Of a stretch of 64,000 nt of DNA, positions 42,571 to 50,672 are shown piece by piece (the stretch's first letter is position 1; each line of letters begins with the position of its first letter). The DNA is from Metabacillus indicus LMG 22858 (GTDB lineage Bacteria > Bacillota > Bacilli > Bacillales > Bacillaceae): the NCBI RefSeq assembly GCF_000708755.2, contig NZ_JGVU02000002.1:868001-932000 (forward strand), written 5' to 3'. Under the pieces are notes generated by a model. The model did no database searches. It had not been told where the DNA came from and was given only the letters and a program-made list of their open reading frames with translations. The position numbers and the translations under genes were made by a program.

Positions 42571-45500
42571 GACTGGACACCTGCTGCAGAAAGAATCTTC
42601 TCAAGCATCTCATTACTCCGCTCATAGGACGAGACATCCTCAAGCGTGTATGCTGACAGAAGCACTTCATAGAACGACTCTGTCTGGAGAACAAGATTCC
42701 CGTTAAGCTCCTTGCTTGCTTCCCTCAGCTTTTCTCCATAGTAAGCCTTAAACTGATGTTCGCTCTCTGTCAGCTGAATTGAAACAGGAAGTGCAAGCTT
42801 TTCCTGAAGCTCTTCGCTTATTTGCTTTTTCTCGTTTTTCTCAAAAAAAGCCTTCGTATTTTTAAATTTCTTCAGCGGCTGTTTTTCTTCATTTGTTACA
42901 TGTTCTTTCAAAGACGTTCTGATTTTAGGTGTCTCAATCTTCTGTAAATCCGGCATGGAAGTCCGGAGCTGTCCATTGTGCATCAGCATTTCTCTTGCCG
43001 CCTGTTTGAAAGCATCAGATAAAAGACTGTGCACGTACTTTTCAAGCCTCAGAGTAACAGCCTGCAATTCCTGCAGAACATAAAACTGAAGGGACGCAAG
43101 GAGATCCTGATAGCAATCTTCCAATACTTCTTTCGGGGATTTGGAACCGCCAAATGCTCCCGGATGAAAGGCTTCTTTGAACAGATCCGGGAACCTGAGC
43201 ATCGTCCGCTGCTTCACATAGAACAGCTGCTCTTTCACTTCCTGCTCCAGCTGTTTCTCCCTGAGATTTTGCGTTTCCGCATTCAGCATGGACAGCACCT
43301 TTTCTCTTTGAGCTGTCAGCGTTTTTATTTCCAGTTCTCTTTTCTCCTGATCGCTGTCTGCTGCATCAAGGACCGACTGCAGCTGCTGCTTTGCAATCGA
43401 AAGCTCAAGCTTTGCAGACTGAATCATGGAGGCAGAAAGATCGTGGTTCATAAAGTGATGGAATTCCTCTTTCATCACCCCGAATTCAGACTGGAGAGGA
43501 TCTGCCGTTTTAGCAAGTTCCTGCATGCTTGATATCCCGTAAAGACGGGGATGCCGTATCTCGTGAGTCAAAAGCTGGTCCCGGATATAGTCTTTCACCA
43601 GCTCAATTTCTTCATTGCTTCCTGCAAGGTCAATGGCATTGATGATAAAAAACATTTTATCCATTGAGAAGGTGTCTTTCACCCTTCCAAGCTGCTTCAG
43701 AAACTCTCTGTCTCCTTTTGAAAACGGATGGTTATAGTAGGTGACAAACAAAATGGCGTCCGCATTTTTAATGTAATCGAATGCTACTTCTGTATGTCTT
43801 GAATTAAACGAATCTGCTCCAGGAGTATCGACGATCGTAATTCCGCTTTGCGTCAGCGGGCTGTCAAAATAGATGACAACTTCTTCAACCGTGCACGCTT
43901 TTTCCTCATTGGCCACATATTCTTTGTATTCTTCCCTGTTTGCAGCAATCGTTTTGCCGCTGATGGAACCTATCTCTGACAATGCCTTTTGATAGAGGGG
44001 CAAAAGAGACTTCAGCCTCTCGCTGTCCCCTTTCATACCAGCAAGTTTCATGCGGGCATCTTCAGCTGAAACTGCCTCTATGGAGAAAATATCTGCAATT
44101 TCCTCAAGAAATGCACGTTCAGTTTTAAATTTCACTTCAATCATCCCGTGCGGTTTATCCTTTGTAACTGGTTTGATTTTATTAATTGCAGCCGTTGTCG
44201 GCGTTGGTGATGAAGGCAAGAGCTTTTCACCAAGCAGCGCATTTGCAAAGGATGATTTCCCTGCGCTGAATGCTCCAAACAGGGCAACAGTAAACGACTT
44301 GTTCTGAAGGGACTCTGCTTTCGTCTTTAGAGACGATGAAAGCTGCTGAAAGCCCGGAATGCCGGTCAGTACATTTGATGCTGCAGCGATCTGCTCTGCA
44401 AAAAAAGCCTGATCAGCCGTTTGATCCTGGACTTGTGTCTTTTCAGCAGATTCCTTTTCGCTTTTCCTGCTAACGGACTGCTTTTGCTCAAGCGTTCCTT
44501 CTGAAGCCATTTTTTCAGGATGCTTCCTTATCCACTCGGCAAGGTCGAGATCTGGTAGCTTTTCCTGTGCGGCAAGCTCCATCACGTCATTTTTCAGCTG
44601 TTCAAAACCAATCAGCCTGCGGTACTGTTCGTTTAATGCCTCAAGTTTCTCTGTTCGTTTCGACACGTCTGAAGATAATGCTTGAAGCTGAACTTCGTTT
44701 TGATCCTTCACATGCTGTTCCATCTGTTCGATAAGAGGCATCACCTGTTTTTTTGCGTCTTTTTTTACCGATTCACTTAAATCATTGGAATAGGTGAGTG
44801 TATACTGCGCGTTGGCCGTAGCCCCTTTTTGAACGGAAGTGTGCAGAAGTGCAGCATCTGTCTTGATTGAAAAATCCTGAAGCTTCTGCAGAAAATCAGG
44901 GCTGCTGATTTCATGCTCTGCCGCTTTTTTCTTCAGCAGTTCATTCACGTGCCAGGCAATTTGAGACTGCAAGTGAGCTGAAATGTCCTCAAACAGTTCC
45001 GTTTCCCGTTTTTTCTGTTCTTCTGCTGTTTTTGCTTTTGAGAAGAACAGCCCCACTTTAAAGCCCGGCAGTGACGCTTCAATAAACCGTTCAGCCTTTG
45101 ACCTTGTCTCGAATGGAATCAGATTGGCATTTTTAAGAATATAGTCCAGCTGATCACGCAAGTCTGCTGAAACAGAGCTGATGCTGTCAGAAAGATTCTT
45201 TAATGCAGCCTGGGATGTGTCCAGTTCTTTTTGAACACTGCCGATTTGCGAGAGAAGTTCATCTGCTGAAATCTCCTTCAATTCAAGATCTTCTTCCTTT
45301 TGGCCGAGATAGTCTGAAGATAATGAGATCAGCGTGTTTTGGGCATTCTCTTGTACAAGACCCTCTTTAGAAATCATTTCGCTGATGAGACTTTTTACGG
45401 AAGAAAGCTGATTATGCTCATGGTCTAAAGCCGTAAGTGACGTATAGAAAACATGGTCTGAAGGCAGTCCCGCCGCCTCGAACGTCATTTCAATCTGAGC

Positions 45501-46142
45501 CCTGAATGCAGAGAAGGCCACTTCCTCTTCCCTGTGTTTATCAACTTGATTAACAATTAAATAGATCTGTTTGCCTTTATGTATCATTTCGTGGACAAAT
45601 GCCACATTTTCTTCGGATTGAACGTGATTGTAATCTGTCACATAAAACACTAAATCTGCTAGATGCAGAGCGGATTCGGTCGCCATGCGGTGAGCGGCAT
45701 CCGTGGAATCAATTCCAGGCGTGTCCATGATCACAACGTTTTCCTGAAGAGACGAATACTCATCTTTTATCTCGATTTTTAAGACCTCATTGCCCTGCCT
45801 GCAATAGTCCTTCACTTGCTGAATGGAGTAGGAACCCTTCAGCTTGATCAGGTTTCCTTTCGTGTCATGCAGAATGACAGATTTTTCACCCTTTTGAAGC
45901 AGCACGACATTTGCACTTGTCGGAATCGGGCTTGTCGGCAGTACCTCTTCACCGATCAGCATGTTGATCATCGTTGATTTCCCTGCTGAGAAATGGCCTG
46001 TAAAAGCAATGTGCTTCGTATTTTTTTGAATTTTATAGAACAGCTCGATCAATTTATCGGCTGTTTCAGGTTCATCCTGTATTTTATTCCATACAGCAGC
46101 CGTTCTGGGAAGCAGATGCTGTTTTAACGTTTTCGTACTCAT
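42567..46142 (-). CDS. dynA: Bacterial dynamin DynA (YpbR), fused double GTPase
   Basis: A 1191-residue protein of two tandem dynamin-like units. Each has a P-loop (GHFSAGKST at 49-57 and GAFSAGKSS near 625), a switch II (MDTPGIDS and VDTPGADS) and long helical stalks. Bacterial dynamins bind and fuse or protect membranes against pores and phage; B. subtilis DynA has the same fused layout and length. It is the first gene of the dynA-Cys-rich-ypbS run. Cytoplasmic-face peripheral membrane protein. Confidence 0.95.
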   Translation of the reverse strand: MSTKTLKQHLLPRTAAVWNKIQDEPETADKLIELFYKIQKNTKHIAFTGHFSAGKSTMINMLIGEEVLPTSPIPTSANVVLLQKGEKSVILHDTKGNLIKLKGSYSIQQVKDYCRQGNEVLKIEIKDEYSSLQENVVIMDTPGIDSTDAAHRMATESALHLADLVFYVTDYNHVQSEENVAFVHEMIHKGKQIYLIVNQVDKHREEEVAFSAFRAQIEMTFEAAGLPSDHVFYTSLTALDHEHNQLSSVKSLISEMISKEGLVQENAQNTLISLSSDYLGQKEEDLELKEISADELLSQIGSVQKELDTSQAALKNLSDSISSVSADLRDQLDYILKNANLIPFETRSKAERFIEASLPGFKVGLFFSKAKTAEEQKKRETELFEDISAHLQSQIAWHVNELLKKKAAEHEISSPDFLQKLQDFSIKTDAALLHTSVQKGATANAQYTLTYSNDLSESVKKDAKKQVMPLIEQMEQHVKDQNEVQLQALSSDVSKRTEKLEALNEQYRRLIGFEQLKNDVMELAAQEKLPDLDLAEWIRKHPEKMASEGTLEQKQSVSRKSEKESAEKTQVQDQTADQAFFAEQIAAASNVLTGIPGFQQLSSSLKTKAESLQNKSFTVALFGAFSAGKSSFANALLGEKLLPSSPTPTTAAINKIKPVTKDKPHGMIEVKFKTERAFLEEIADIFSIEAVSAEDARMKLAGMKGDSERLKSLLPLYQKALSEIGSISGKTIAANREEYKEYVANEEKACTVEEVVIYFDSPLTQSGITIVDTPGADSFNSRHTEVAFDYIKNADAILFVTYYNHPFSKGDREFLKQLGRVKDTFSMDKMFFIINAIDLAGSNEEIELVKDYIRDQLLTHEIRHPRLYGISSMQELAKTADPLQSEFGVMKEEFHHFMNHDLSASMIQSAKLELSIAKQQLQSVLDAADSDQEKRELEIKTLTAQREKVLSMLNAETQNLREKQLEQEVKEQLFYVKQRTMLRFPDLFKEAFHPGAFGGSKSPKEVLEDCYQDLLASLQFYVLQELQAVTLRLEKYVHSLLSDAFKQAAREMLMHNGQLRTSMPDLQKIETPKIRTSLKEHVTNEEKQPLKKFKNTKAFFEKNEKKQISEELQEKLALPVSIQLTESEHQFKAYYGEKLREASKELNGNLVLQTESFYEVLLSAYTLEDVSSYERSNEMLEKILSAAGVQS

Positions 46143-46241
46143 TCCCTAAACCCCTTTGTCTGGCGTATATTGCTATTTTACTTGATTTTTTGCCTTTTTC
46201 CCATCCTATTATGAGAATCTTTAAATAGTTACGCCGTAAAA

Positions 46242-46267
46242 TGAAACTTTTTCCAGATAAAAACGTA
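46242..46267 (+). promoter_or_regulatory. Consensus sigma-W promoter of the Spo0M-like gene
   Basis: TGAAAC (46242-46247), exactly 16 bases, CGTA (46264-46267). This is the full sigma-W consensus (TGAAAC-N16-CGTA) for cell-envelope stress genes. The start would be near 46274, with a leader of about 97 bases before the TTG. Confidence 0.85.
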
Positions 46268-46370
46268 AAAAAGACAAACTTTTATTAAAAATATGGTTGA
46301 AAAATTACAATAAATACGTAAAATAATCAATGATAACAGATGGCCGCACGGCCGGAAGGTGGGTATTTTC

Positions 46371-46763
46371 TTGTTACTTGGAAAAGTACTGTGCAAATTT
46401 GGAGTAGGATCTGCCAAAATTGATCTTGTCCTGAAAAAAGATACATACCGCATTGGCGATATGATTAAAGGTGAATACGTTATAAAAGGCGGATTTGCTG
46501 AACAGCGCCTGAAGAGGGTAGAGTCGGATCTCGTGCAGACGCATTCAGTGAATGACACGGAAAGGGTTATCAACACAAGAACCATTCTTTCTTCCGCTGT
46601 CATTTCAGCACAGGAAGAAAAAACGATGAATTTTTGTTTTGAGCTCCCTCCTTCCCTGCTGCCGACAGACAGCCACATTTCCTATAAATTTATTACCCGT
46701 CTAATCTTTACTGACGGCATCAGCAGCGTTGACCACGATGAAGTCATTATTCAGCCAAGCTGA
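46371..46763 (+). CDS. Spo0M-like arrestin-fold protein, one-domain length
   Basis: A 131-residue protein beginning MLLGKVLCKFGVGSAKIDLVL with DTYRIGDMIKGEYVIKGG, VESDLVQTH and FCFELPPSLLPTD. It is Spo0M-like in the N-terminal arrestin domain, but Spo0M is about 258 residues, so this is half length and not obviously truncated: it ends in a stop followed by a terminator. TTG start with GGAAGGTGG upstream. The upstream sigma-W promoter fits spo0M regulation known in B. subtilis. A competing minus-strand frame is rejected. Confidence 0.75.
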   Translation: MLLGKVLCKFGVGSAKIDLVLKKDTYRIGDMIKGEYVIKGGFAEQRLKRVESDLVQTHSVNDTERVINTRTILSSAVISAQEEKTMNFCFELPPSLLPTDSHISYKFITRLIFTDGISSVDHDEVIIQPS

Positions 46764-46778
46764 ACCTTTTAAAATCAG

Positions 46779-46808
46779 AAAATGCAGTCCGGATGCGGAC
46801 TGCATTTT
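46779..46808 (+). terminator. Terminator after the Spo0M-like gene
   Basis: AAAATGCAGTCC pairs with GGACTGCATTTTTT around a 6-base loop. Confidence 0.88.
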
Positions 46809-46845
46809 TTCAATGTCACGAAAATAGAATAACAAATTAATCCTC

Positions 46846-46963
46846 GTCCAGCTCCAGCGCCTAGATCCTCTGTCAGAACAAATCCGTCAAAAAAGGCGGG
46901 AACCGGACTTTTCCGCCGGATTCTTATCTGCCTATCGGATCTGAGCAAGGCGCTTCCGCTTTT
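46846..46963. repeat. Dispersed palindromic element, copy 1
   Basis: A 118-bp intergenic element beginning GTCCAGCTCCAGCGCC and ending GAGCAAGGCGCTTCCGC plus TTTT. Its arms pair: AGCGCC...GGATC with its complement, and AATCCG with CGGATT, around ACCGGACTTTTC. It matches the second copy at 62 kb at both ends and in CTGTCAGAACAAA, ACCGGACTTTTC and CTGCCTNTCGGA. I recall the same ends in many Bacillus genomes. No transposase is near. Confidence 0.85.
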
Positions 46964-46968
46964 GATCT

Positions 46969-47595
46969 TTAAAACTCCTTTGATGAGAACGGCAGAAAGA
47001 ATTTAACTCCGCGCCTGTTAAAAGGAAGAATTTTCATATCTGCAATCAGATGACTCGCATACCCTGCAGTACCTGCGTAAAAAGCTCCCTGAAGCCCTGT
47101 TGCCTGTTCAAATTGTGAGGCTATAACTGCGAAAAACAAAAGCCCGGCAATACTGTGCGTATAGCTTCTGTGAGGGACAAAAGAAGCTATGATCATATAG
47201 ATGCCAAGCAGAATGACCCATGTTTCCTGCAGGGAAAAACCTCCTGCGGCAATTCCCGCCCCTGTCATCGTCAGCATATGCCTCTGCCTGATAAAAGCAG
47301 ACAACACAATGATCGCTGCTCCTGCTCCCATGCCAGTCCAGATTTCATTTCCCTTTCCTTGAAAAAAACTGTACATAATCATTAGAAATCCCGCGATCTG
47401 TGCGACACTGCGGATAAAATGATGTGAAAATGTCAGTCTGTTTCTCAGCTTGCCGTCAATATCAGCATCAGGCATTAAGGCTGTGAGTCCTCCGAGCGCA
47501 GATAAAATGAGCGTCGCTTCCAGATCCGCCCCGACTGCACTCGCTGCGCCGAAACCTGCTGCCGCTCCTATCGCCATATGTGATGTTCCATCCAT
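46969..47595 (-). CDS. YdjM-family membrane metal-dependent hydrolase
   Basis: A 208-residue protein with about five membrane helices and His/Asp sites: MDGTSHMAIGAAAG, LMPDADIDGKLRNR, TFSHHFIRS, PHRSYTHSI and ASHLIADMK. It is related to the YfhP-like protein at 31 kb but lacks the soluble half. The dispersed palindromic element ends at its stop codon. Role unknown. Confidence 0.85.
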   Translation of the reverse strand: MDGTSHMAIGAAAGFGAASAVGADLEATLILSALGGLTALMPDADIDGKLRNRLTFSHHFIRSVAQIAGFLMIMYSFFQGKGNEIWTGMGAGAAIIVLSAFIRQRHMLTMTGAGIAAGGFSLQETWVILLGIYMIIASFVPHRSYTHSIAGLLFFAVIASQFEQATGLQGAFYAGTAGYASHLIADMKILPFNRRGVKFFLPFSSKEF

Positions 47596-47702
47596 GCTGT
47601 ACTTTCTCTCCTTTAATGTTCATCCCTACATTCTAATACAAAAAAGCCCTGCTGAGAGGACTTATGGGGAAAATCATTCTTTTAGCTTACACAAACGCAT
47701 AT

Positions 47703-48224
47703 TTACAGGTTCTTTCTAACGGCTGCATACCGAATTTGCAGGGTAATAAACGTCATAGCTGCTGGAACAGTCAGAGCAAGTGATGCTGGAAAGATAAACC
47801 GCTGGAGGATGACCGACTCCTGCATTAAAAAGACAGACGCAATAGTGAGCAGTATGAGGAAACAGGCAATCGATCCAAACCAGTTTTTCATCACGGCATA
47901 TTTTTCTGCTTTAGATTCATCCTCTGTATGAATAGGCGGAGTTCCCTCTTCTGCTGAAAAAACATGGACGCTTCCATTTGATGTAACAGGCTCCCAGCCC
48001 GCAGCCCTGAAAACGTCATAATACTCTTCAGCTCCATCCCCCTTTACATTCTGATAGTCAAGGCTGTAAATCAGATGTCGAGGATTGGATTTTTTAAGCG
48101 TATAGCCCATGAAGGAGAATTTTTCAAGCACCCAACCCTTTTGGGCCATTTTACTGAGTTTTTTCATTTCCCGTTCTTCTGCAAAAGCCAGACCTGCCGA
48201 AGGCATATATCTTCTTTTCGCCAT
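47703..48224 (-). CDS. DUF2812 family membrane protein
   Basis: A 173-residue protein: a soluble N-terminal half with GWVLEKFSFMGYTLKKS and YYDVFRAAGWEPV, then two membrane helices (SIACFLILLTIASVFL and FPASLALTVPAAMTFITL). DUF2812 genes are typically paired with PadR regulators, as here (three bases apart). Function unknown; it may sense or act on the membrane. Confidence 0.85.
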   Translation of the reverse strand: MAKRRYMPSAGLAFAEEREMKKLSKMAQKGWVLEKFSFMGYTLKKSNPRHLIYSLDYQNVKGDGAEEYYDVFRAAGWEPVTSNGSVHVFSAEEGTPPIHTEDESKAEKYAVMKNWFGSIACFLILLTIASVFLMQESVILQRFIFPASLALTVPAAMTFITLQIRYAAVRKNL

Positions 48225-48227
48225 TGA

Positions 48228-48563
48228 TCAGACCTCCTTATTTTTCTTAAAAGCATCCATTCCATGTGCAGCCATCCTCTGTCTGCGGCCTATCTCGAGC
48301 TCCAGGAGTTTTCGGCCCTTTTCCGTTGCTTTGTAAACTTTCCGTCTGTCGTCCTGACTGGCAGAAAGGGAAATCATTTCAGCGTCAAGCAGTTTTTTGG
48401 TCAGTGTATAAAGTGTAGCAGGGCCTATTATAAACTCTCCGCCTGTCAGTTCTTCTATATGTTTCATAATGAGATACCCGTGCTTTTCTTCAAGCAAAGA
48501 TAAAACAATGTAATAAGCGGGGTCTGTAAGCTGTTCCATTTCCATCATCGCATTTCTCGGCAA
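48228..48563 (-). CDS. PadR family transcriptional regulator
   Basis: A 111-residue winged-helix protein: LTDPAYYIVLSLLEEKHGYLIMKHIEELTGG, FIIGPATLYTLTKKLLD, and KVYKATEKGRKLLELE. It probably represses its own operon with the DUF2812 gene. TTG start with GAGGTG five bases upstream. A candidate operator lies just ahead. Confidence 0.9.
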   Translation of the reverse strand: MPRNAMMEMEQLTDPAYYIVLSLLEEKHGYLIMKHIEELTGGEFIIGPATLYTLTKKLLDAEMISLSASQDDRRKVYKATEKGRKLLELEIGRRQRMAAHGMDAFKKNKEV

Positions 48564-48582
48564 TGTATCACCTCTTTATATC

Positions 48583-48611
48583 ATGTATCAATATATCGTT
48601 TAATGATACAT
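48583..48611 (-). promoter_or_regulatory. Candidate PadR operator
   Basis: ATGTATCA (48583-48590) and TGATACAT (48604-48611) form a perfect inverted repeat with 13 bases between them, just before the padR start. A further ATGTATCA lies near 48573. PadR proteins bind ATGT...ACAT dyads; autoregulation is inference. Confidence 0.6.
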
Positions 48612-48663
48612 CTATTAATAATATAATAATGGCATATCCTGTTTGCTGTCAATCTTTTCTAAT

Positions 48664-48697
48664 AAAAAAAAAAGAATCCCCGGCTGGAGATTCTTTT
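48664..48697 (-). terminator. Terminator after azoR
   Basis: AGAATC(T)CC pairs with GGGATTCT around a short loop, followed on the minus strand by TTTTTTTTT. Confidence 0.82.
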
Positions 48698-48702
48698 TAT
48701 CA

Positions 48703-49338
48703 TTAGAATGTATGAGCAAGGTCTTTCGCGCGTGCGATTCCGTCTTCTTTGATTTGCTGAGCTTTGTCAGGCATTGCTGCATGTCCTTCAATGAACAGGC
48801 CTTCGAATGAAGGAACACCGAAGAACTGCATCATGATGCCGAGGTAGCGGTGCCCCATTTCCATTTCAGCAGCAGGGCCTGTTGAGTAGATGCCTCCGCG
48901 CGCCTGAATGTGAAGAGCTTTTTTGTCTGTCAGCAATCCGACAGGTCCCTGCTCTGTATATTTAAACGTTTTGCCTGCAACAGCGACAGAGTCAAGATAC
49001 GCTTTCATAACAGGAGGGAAAGAGAAGTTCCAAAGAGGTGTGACGAAAACATATTTGTCAGCTGAAATGAATTGTTCGCTCAGCTCAGACAGGCGTCCGA
49101 CCTTTGCTTTTTCTTCCGCTGAAAGTTCTTCAAAGCCTTTTCCGGTCTGCAGTTTTCCCCAGCCGCTGAAAACATCTGCATCGATATGCGGGATGTTTTC
49201 TTTATAAAGATCAATGTGAACAACCTCATCGCCTGAATTTGCTTTTTTGTACTCATCTAGAAATGCTTTTCCTGCAGCCATACTGAAAGAGGCTGTATCG
49301 TCGTGCGGATGCGCAGTGATGTATAAAACTTTTGACAT
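48703..49338 (-). CDS. azoR: FMN-dependent NADH-azoreductase
   Basis: A 211-residue flavodoxin-like quinone/azo reductase. FMN-binding stretches are [33 protein letters not shown] and [15 protein letters not shown] at MSKVLY has AAGGTGA six bases upstream. It detoxifies quinones and azo compounds; its operator matches an MhqR box, as for B. subtilis azoR2. Confidence 0.92.
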   Translation of the reverse strand: MSKVLYITAHPHDDTASFSMAAGKAFLDEYKKANSGDEVVHIDLYKENIPHIDADVFSGWGKLQTGKGFEELSAEEKAKVGRLSELSEQFISADKYVFVTPLWNFSFPPVMKAYLDSVAVAGKTFKYTEQGPVGLLTDKKALHIQARGGIYSTGPAAEMEMGHRYLGIMMQFFGVPSFEGLFIEGHAAMPDKAQQIKEDGIARAKDLAHTF

Positions 49339-49433
49339 GGTAGTCACCTTTCCTTTTTTAAAAGTTTGATCCCGTTTTATTATTGATTAAATCCACGTGA
49401 TTAAAACAATAATTTAAGAATCTTTAAATTGAA

Positions 49434-49480
49434 TATCTTCAATTCGAGATAATAATATCGAATCCGGCGAATTTTGTCAA
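49434..49480 (-). promoter_or_regulatory. azoR promoter with MhqR-like operator
   Basis: On the minus strand TTGACA (49475-49480), 17 bases, TATTAT (49452-49457): a near-consensus sigma-A promoter. Immediately downstream, 49434-49451 reads TATCTTCAATTCGAGATA (plus strand), which matches 16 of 18 positions of the MhqR operator consensus TATCTCGAATTCGAGATA as I recall it. It overlaps the start region, which fits repression. Confidence 0.75.
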
Positions 49481-49547
49481 ACAAAAAGCTTACAGAAATA
49501 TTATCAGCCGCATTCTCTCATACTAAAGACAGAAAGGATGGAGAGAA

Positions 49548-49835
49548 GTGACAGAATTTCCGATTATCCATACAAATTTCTGGGATGCGGTCATTGCCGT
49601 TCCTGCCGTTATCATATTGACTCAAATCGCGAAGCTGCTCTTTAAGATTCCCCCGCATTTTGTCCCTACTGCCGCAGGATTTACCGGTTTGCTGATCGGC
49701 ATTTTCATCAGCCATCCCAACCATTTTTCAACAGGGCTGTTTATGGGTTGTTTTTACGGAAGTGCTGCTGTCGGGGCATATTCCTCTCTTAAAACTTCGC
49801 TGAAAGCTTATCGCAGGTATGAAAAAAAGACATAA
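49548..49835 (+). CDS. Small membrane protein, 95 residues
   Basis: Two or three membrane helices: FWDAVIAVPAVIILTQIAKLL, FVPTAAGFTGLLIGIFIS and FMGCFYGSAAVGAYSSL. GTG start with GGAGAGAA upstream. Layout resembles a holin-like or phage-derived small membrane protein, but without a neighbouring lysin. Role unknown. Confidence 0.65.
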   Translation: MTEFPIIHTNFWDAVIAVPAVIILTQIAKLLFKIPPHFVPTAAGFTGLLIGIFISHPNHFSTGLFMGCFYGSAAVGAYSSLKTSLKAYRRYEKKT

Positions 49836-49857
49836 AAAAAACTGCCGAATCAGGCAG
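49833..49857 (-). terminator. Terminator after the 28-residue membrane peptide
   Basis: CTGCC pairs with GGCAG around GAATCA, followed on the minus strand by an eight-base T tract. It also overlaps the end of the 95-residue gene. Confidence 0.75.
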
Positions 49858-49864
49858 CATGAGG

Positions 49865-49951
49865 TTAAGAAGCAGTATTCACTTTTTTTAATATGTAGCC
49901 CATCAGTGTGCTGTAGGCCAAAACCGTTCCTAATACGAGTGTCATTTCCAT
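49865..49951 (-). CDS. 28-residue membrane peptide under Fur control
   Basis: The frame MEMTLVLGTVLAYSTLMGYI plus LKKVNTAS forms one hydrophobic helix with a basic C-terminus. It lies between a strong Fur-box promoter and a terminator, so transcription units match the frame. GGTTGTGTGAG lies upstream of the ATG, a modest ribosome site. Iron-starvation expression is predicted. It could equally be a small regulatory RNA whose open frame is incidental. Not FbpC-like in sequence as far as I recall. Confidence 0.6.
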   Translation of the reverse strand: MEMTLVLGTVLAYSTLMGYILKKVNTAS

Positions 49952-49972
49952 CGTCTCACACAACCTTTTCAC

Positions 49973-50021
49973 TGAGAATGATTATTACCTTCACTCTACC
50001 ACGAATGAAAATCATTTTCAA
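49973..50021 (-). promoter_or_regulatory. Fur-controlled promoter of the 28-residue peptide
   Basis: On the minus strand TTGAAA (50016-50021), 17 bases, TAGAGT (49993-49998). Two Fur-type 7-1-7 boxes overlap it: 50006-50020 TGAAAATCATTTTCA and 49973-49987 TGAGAATGATTATTA, each about 13 of 15 positions of TGATAATNATTATCA. One covers the -35/spacer, the other the start region, the usual layout for Fur repression. Confidence 0.8.
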
Positions 50022-50108
50022 CAGGGATTTATGTGCATGGATTAAAATGATGGTGTTCATTCGTTCTATTTGCGGCATCTATGCTTAAATTATGCCCAAT
50101 TGAACCTG

Positions 50109-50672
50109 TTATTCCTCCCCTTTTCGGGGGACAAATCTCTTTTTCCATGAAAACGTTTCGTCGTAATCGGCCGTATGTTCTGCAAGGGCTCTTTCTTCAG
50201 CTGGAATTCTGATCGACAGAATGACTGCATTAAGCAGGGTAAATGTCACAGCCGTAGCATATGCCTGAAAAAGGATCGGCAGAAACAGGATTTCAACGGC
50301 AACAACAAGGTAATTCGGATGCCTCATATATTTGTACGGTCCTTTTGCCACAACTTCGAGATTAGGGACAATGATAATTTTTGTATTCCAGTATGGCCCG
50401 AGACTGAACACAGCCCAATAACGGATGATCTGCGTGAAAACAATAATCGGCAAAATGACCATCCAAAGCGGGGAAAGCTGTTTATCAAAAAGCAGCACTT
50501 CCAGAAGAAATGAGAGCAAAAACAGGCTGTGGAGCGCTACAATCCACGGATAATGCCTTTTGCCGTGTTCTTGCCCGCCAAGGTTCAGCAACCGTTTTTC
50601 GTTTCGTTTTGCCAGCACAAGCTCACTCAGCCGCTGAAGGATAATAATCGTCAGAAAAAAGGCGAATATCAT
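50109..50672 (-). CDS. bpsB: Isoprenylcysteine carboxyl methyltransferase-like BpsB (YpbQ)
   Basis: A 187-residue membrane protein of the ICMT family with conserved KGPYKYMRHPNYLVVAVE. In B. subtilis the bpsA partner BpsB methylates alkylpyrones to O-methyl ethers. ATG at MIFAFFLTIII is chosen; it overlaps the bpsA stop by four bases. No signal peptide; about five helices. Confidence 0.9.
   Translation of the reverse strand: MIFAFFLTIIILQRLSELVLAKRNEKRLLNLGGQEHGKRHYPWIVALHSLFLLSFLLEVLLFDKQLSPLWMVILPIIVFTQIIRYWAVFSLGPYWNTKIIIVPNLEVVAKGPYKYMRHPNYLVVAVEILFLPILFQAYATAVTFTLLNAVILSIRIPAEERALAEHTADYDETFSWKKRFVPRKGEE

Noticed and set aside
46229-46678. 149-residue minus-strand frame opposite the Spo0M-like gene
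   Set aside because: The plus-strand frame has a sigma-W promoter, ribosome site, family resemblance and terminator; the minus-strand frame has none and composition looks like the reverse of a coding gene.
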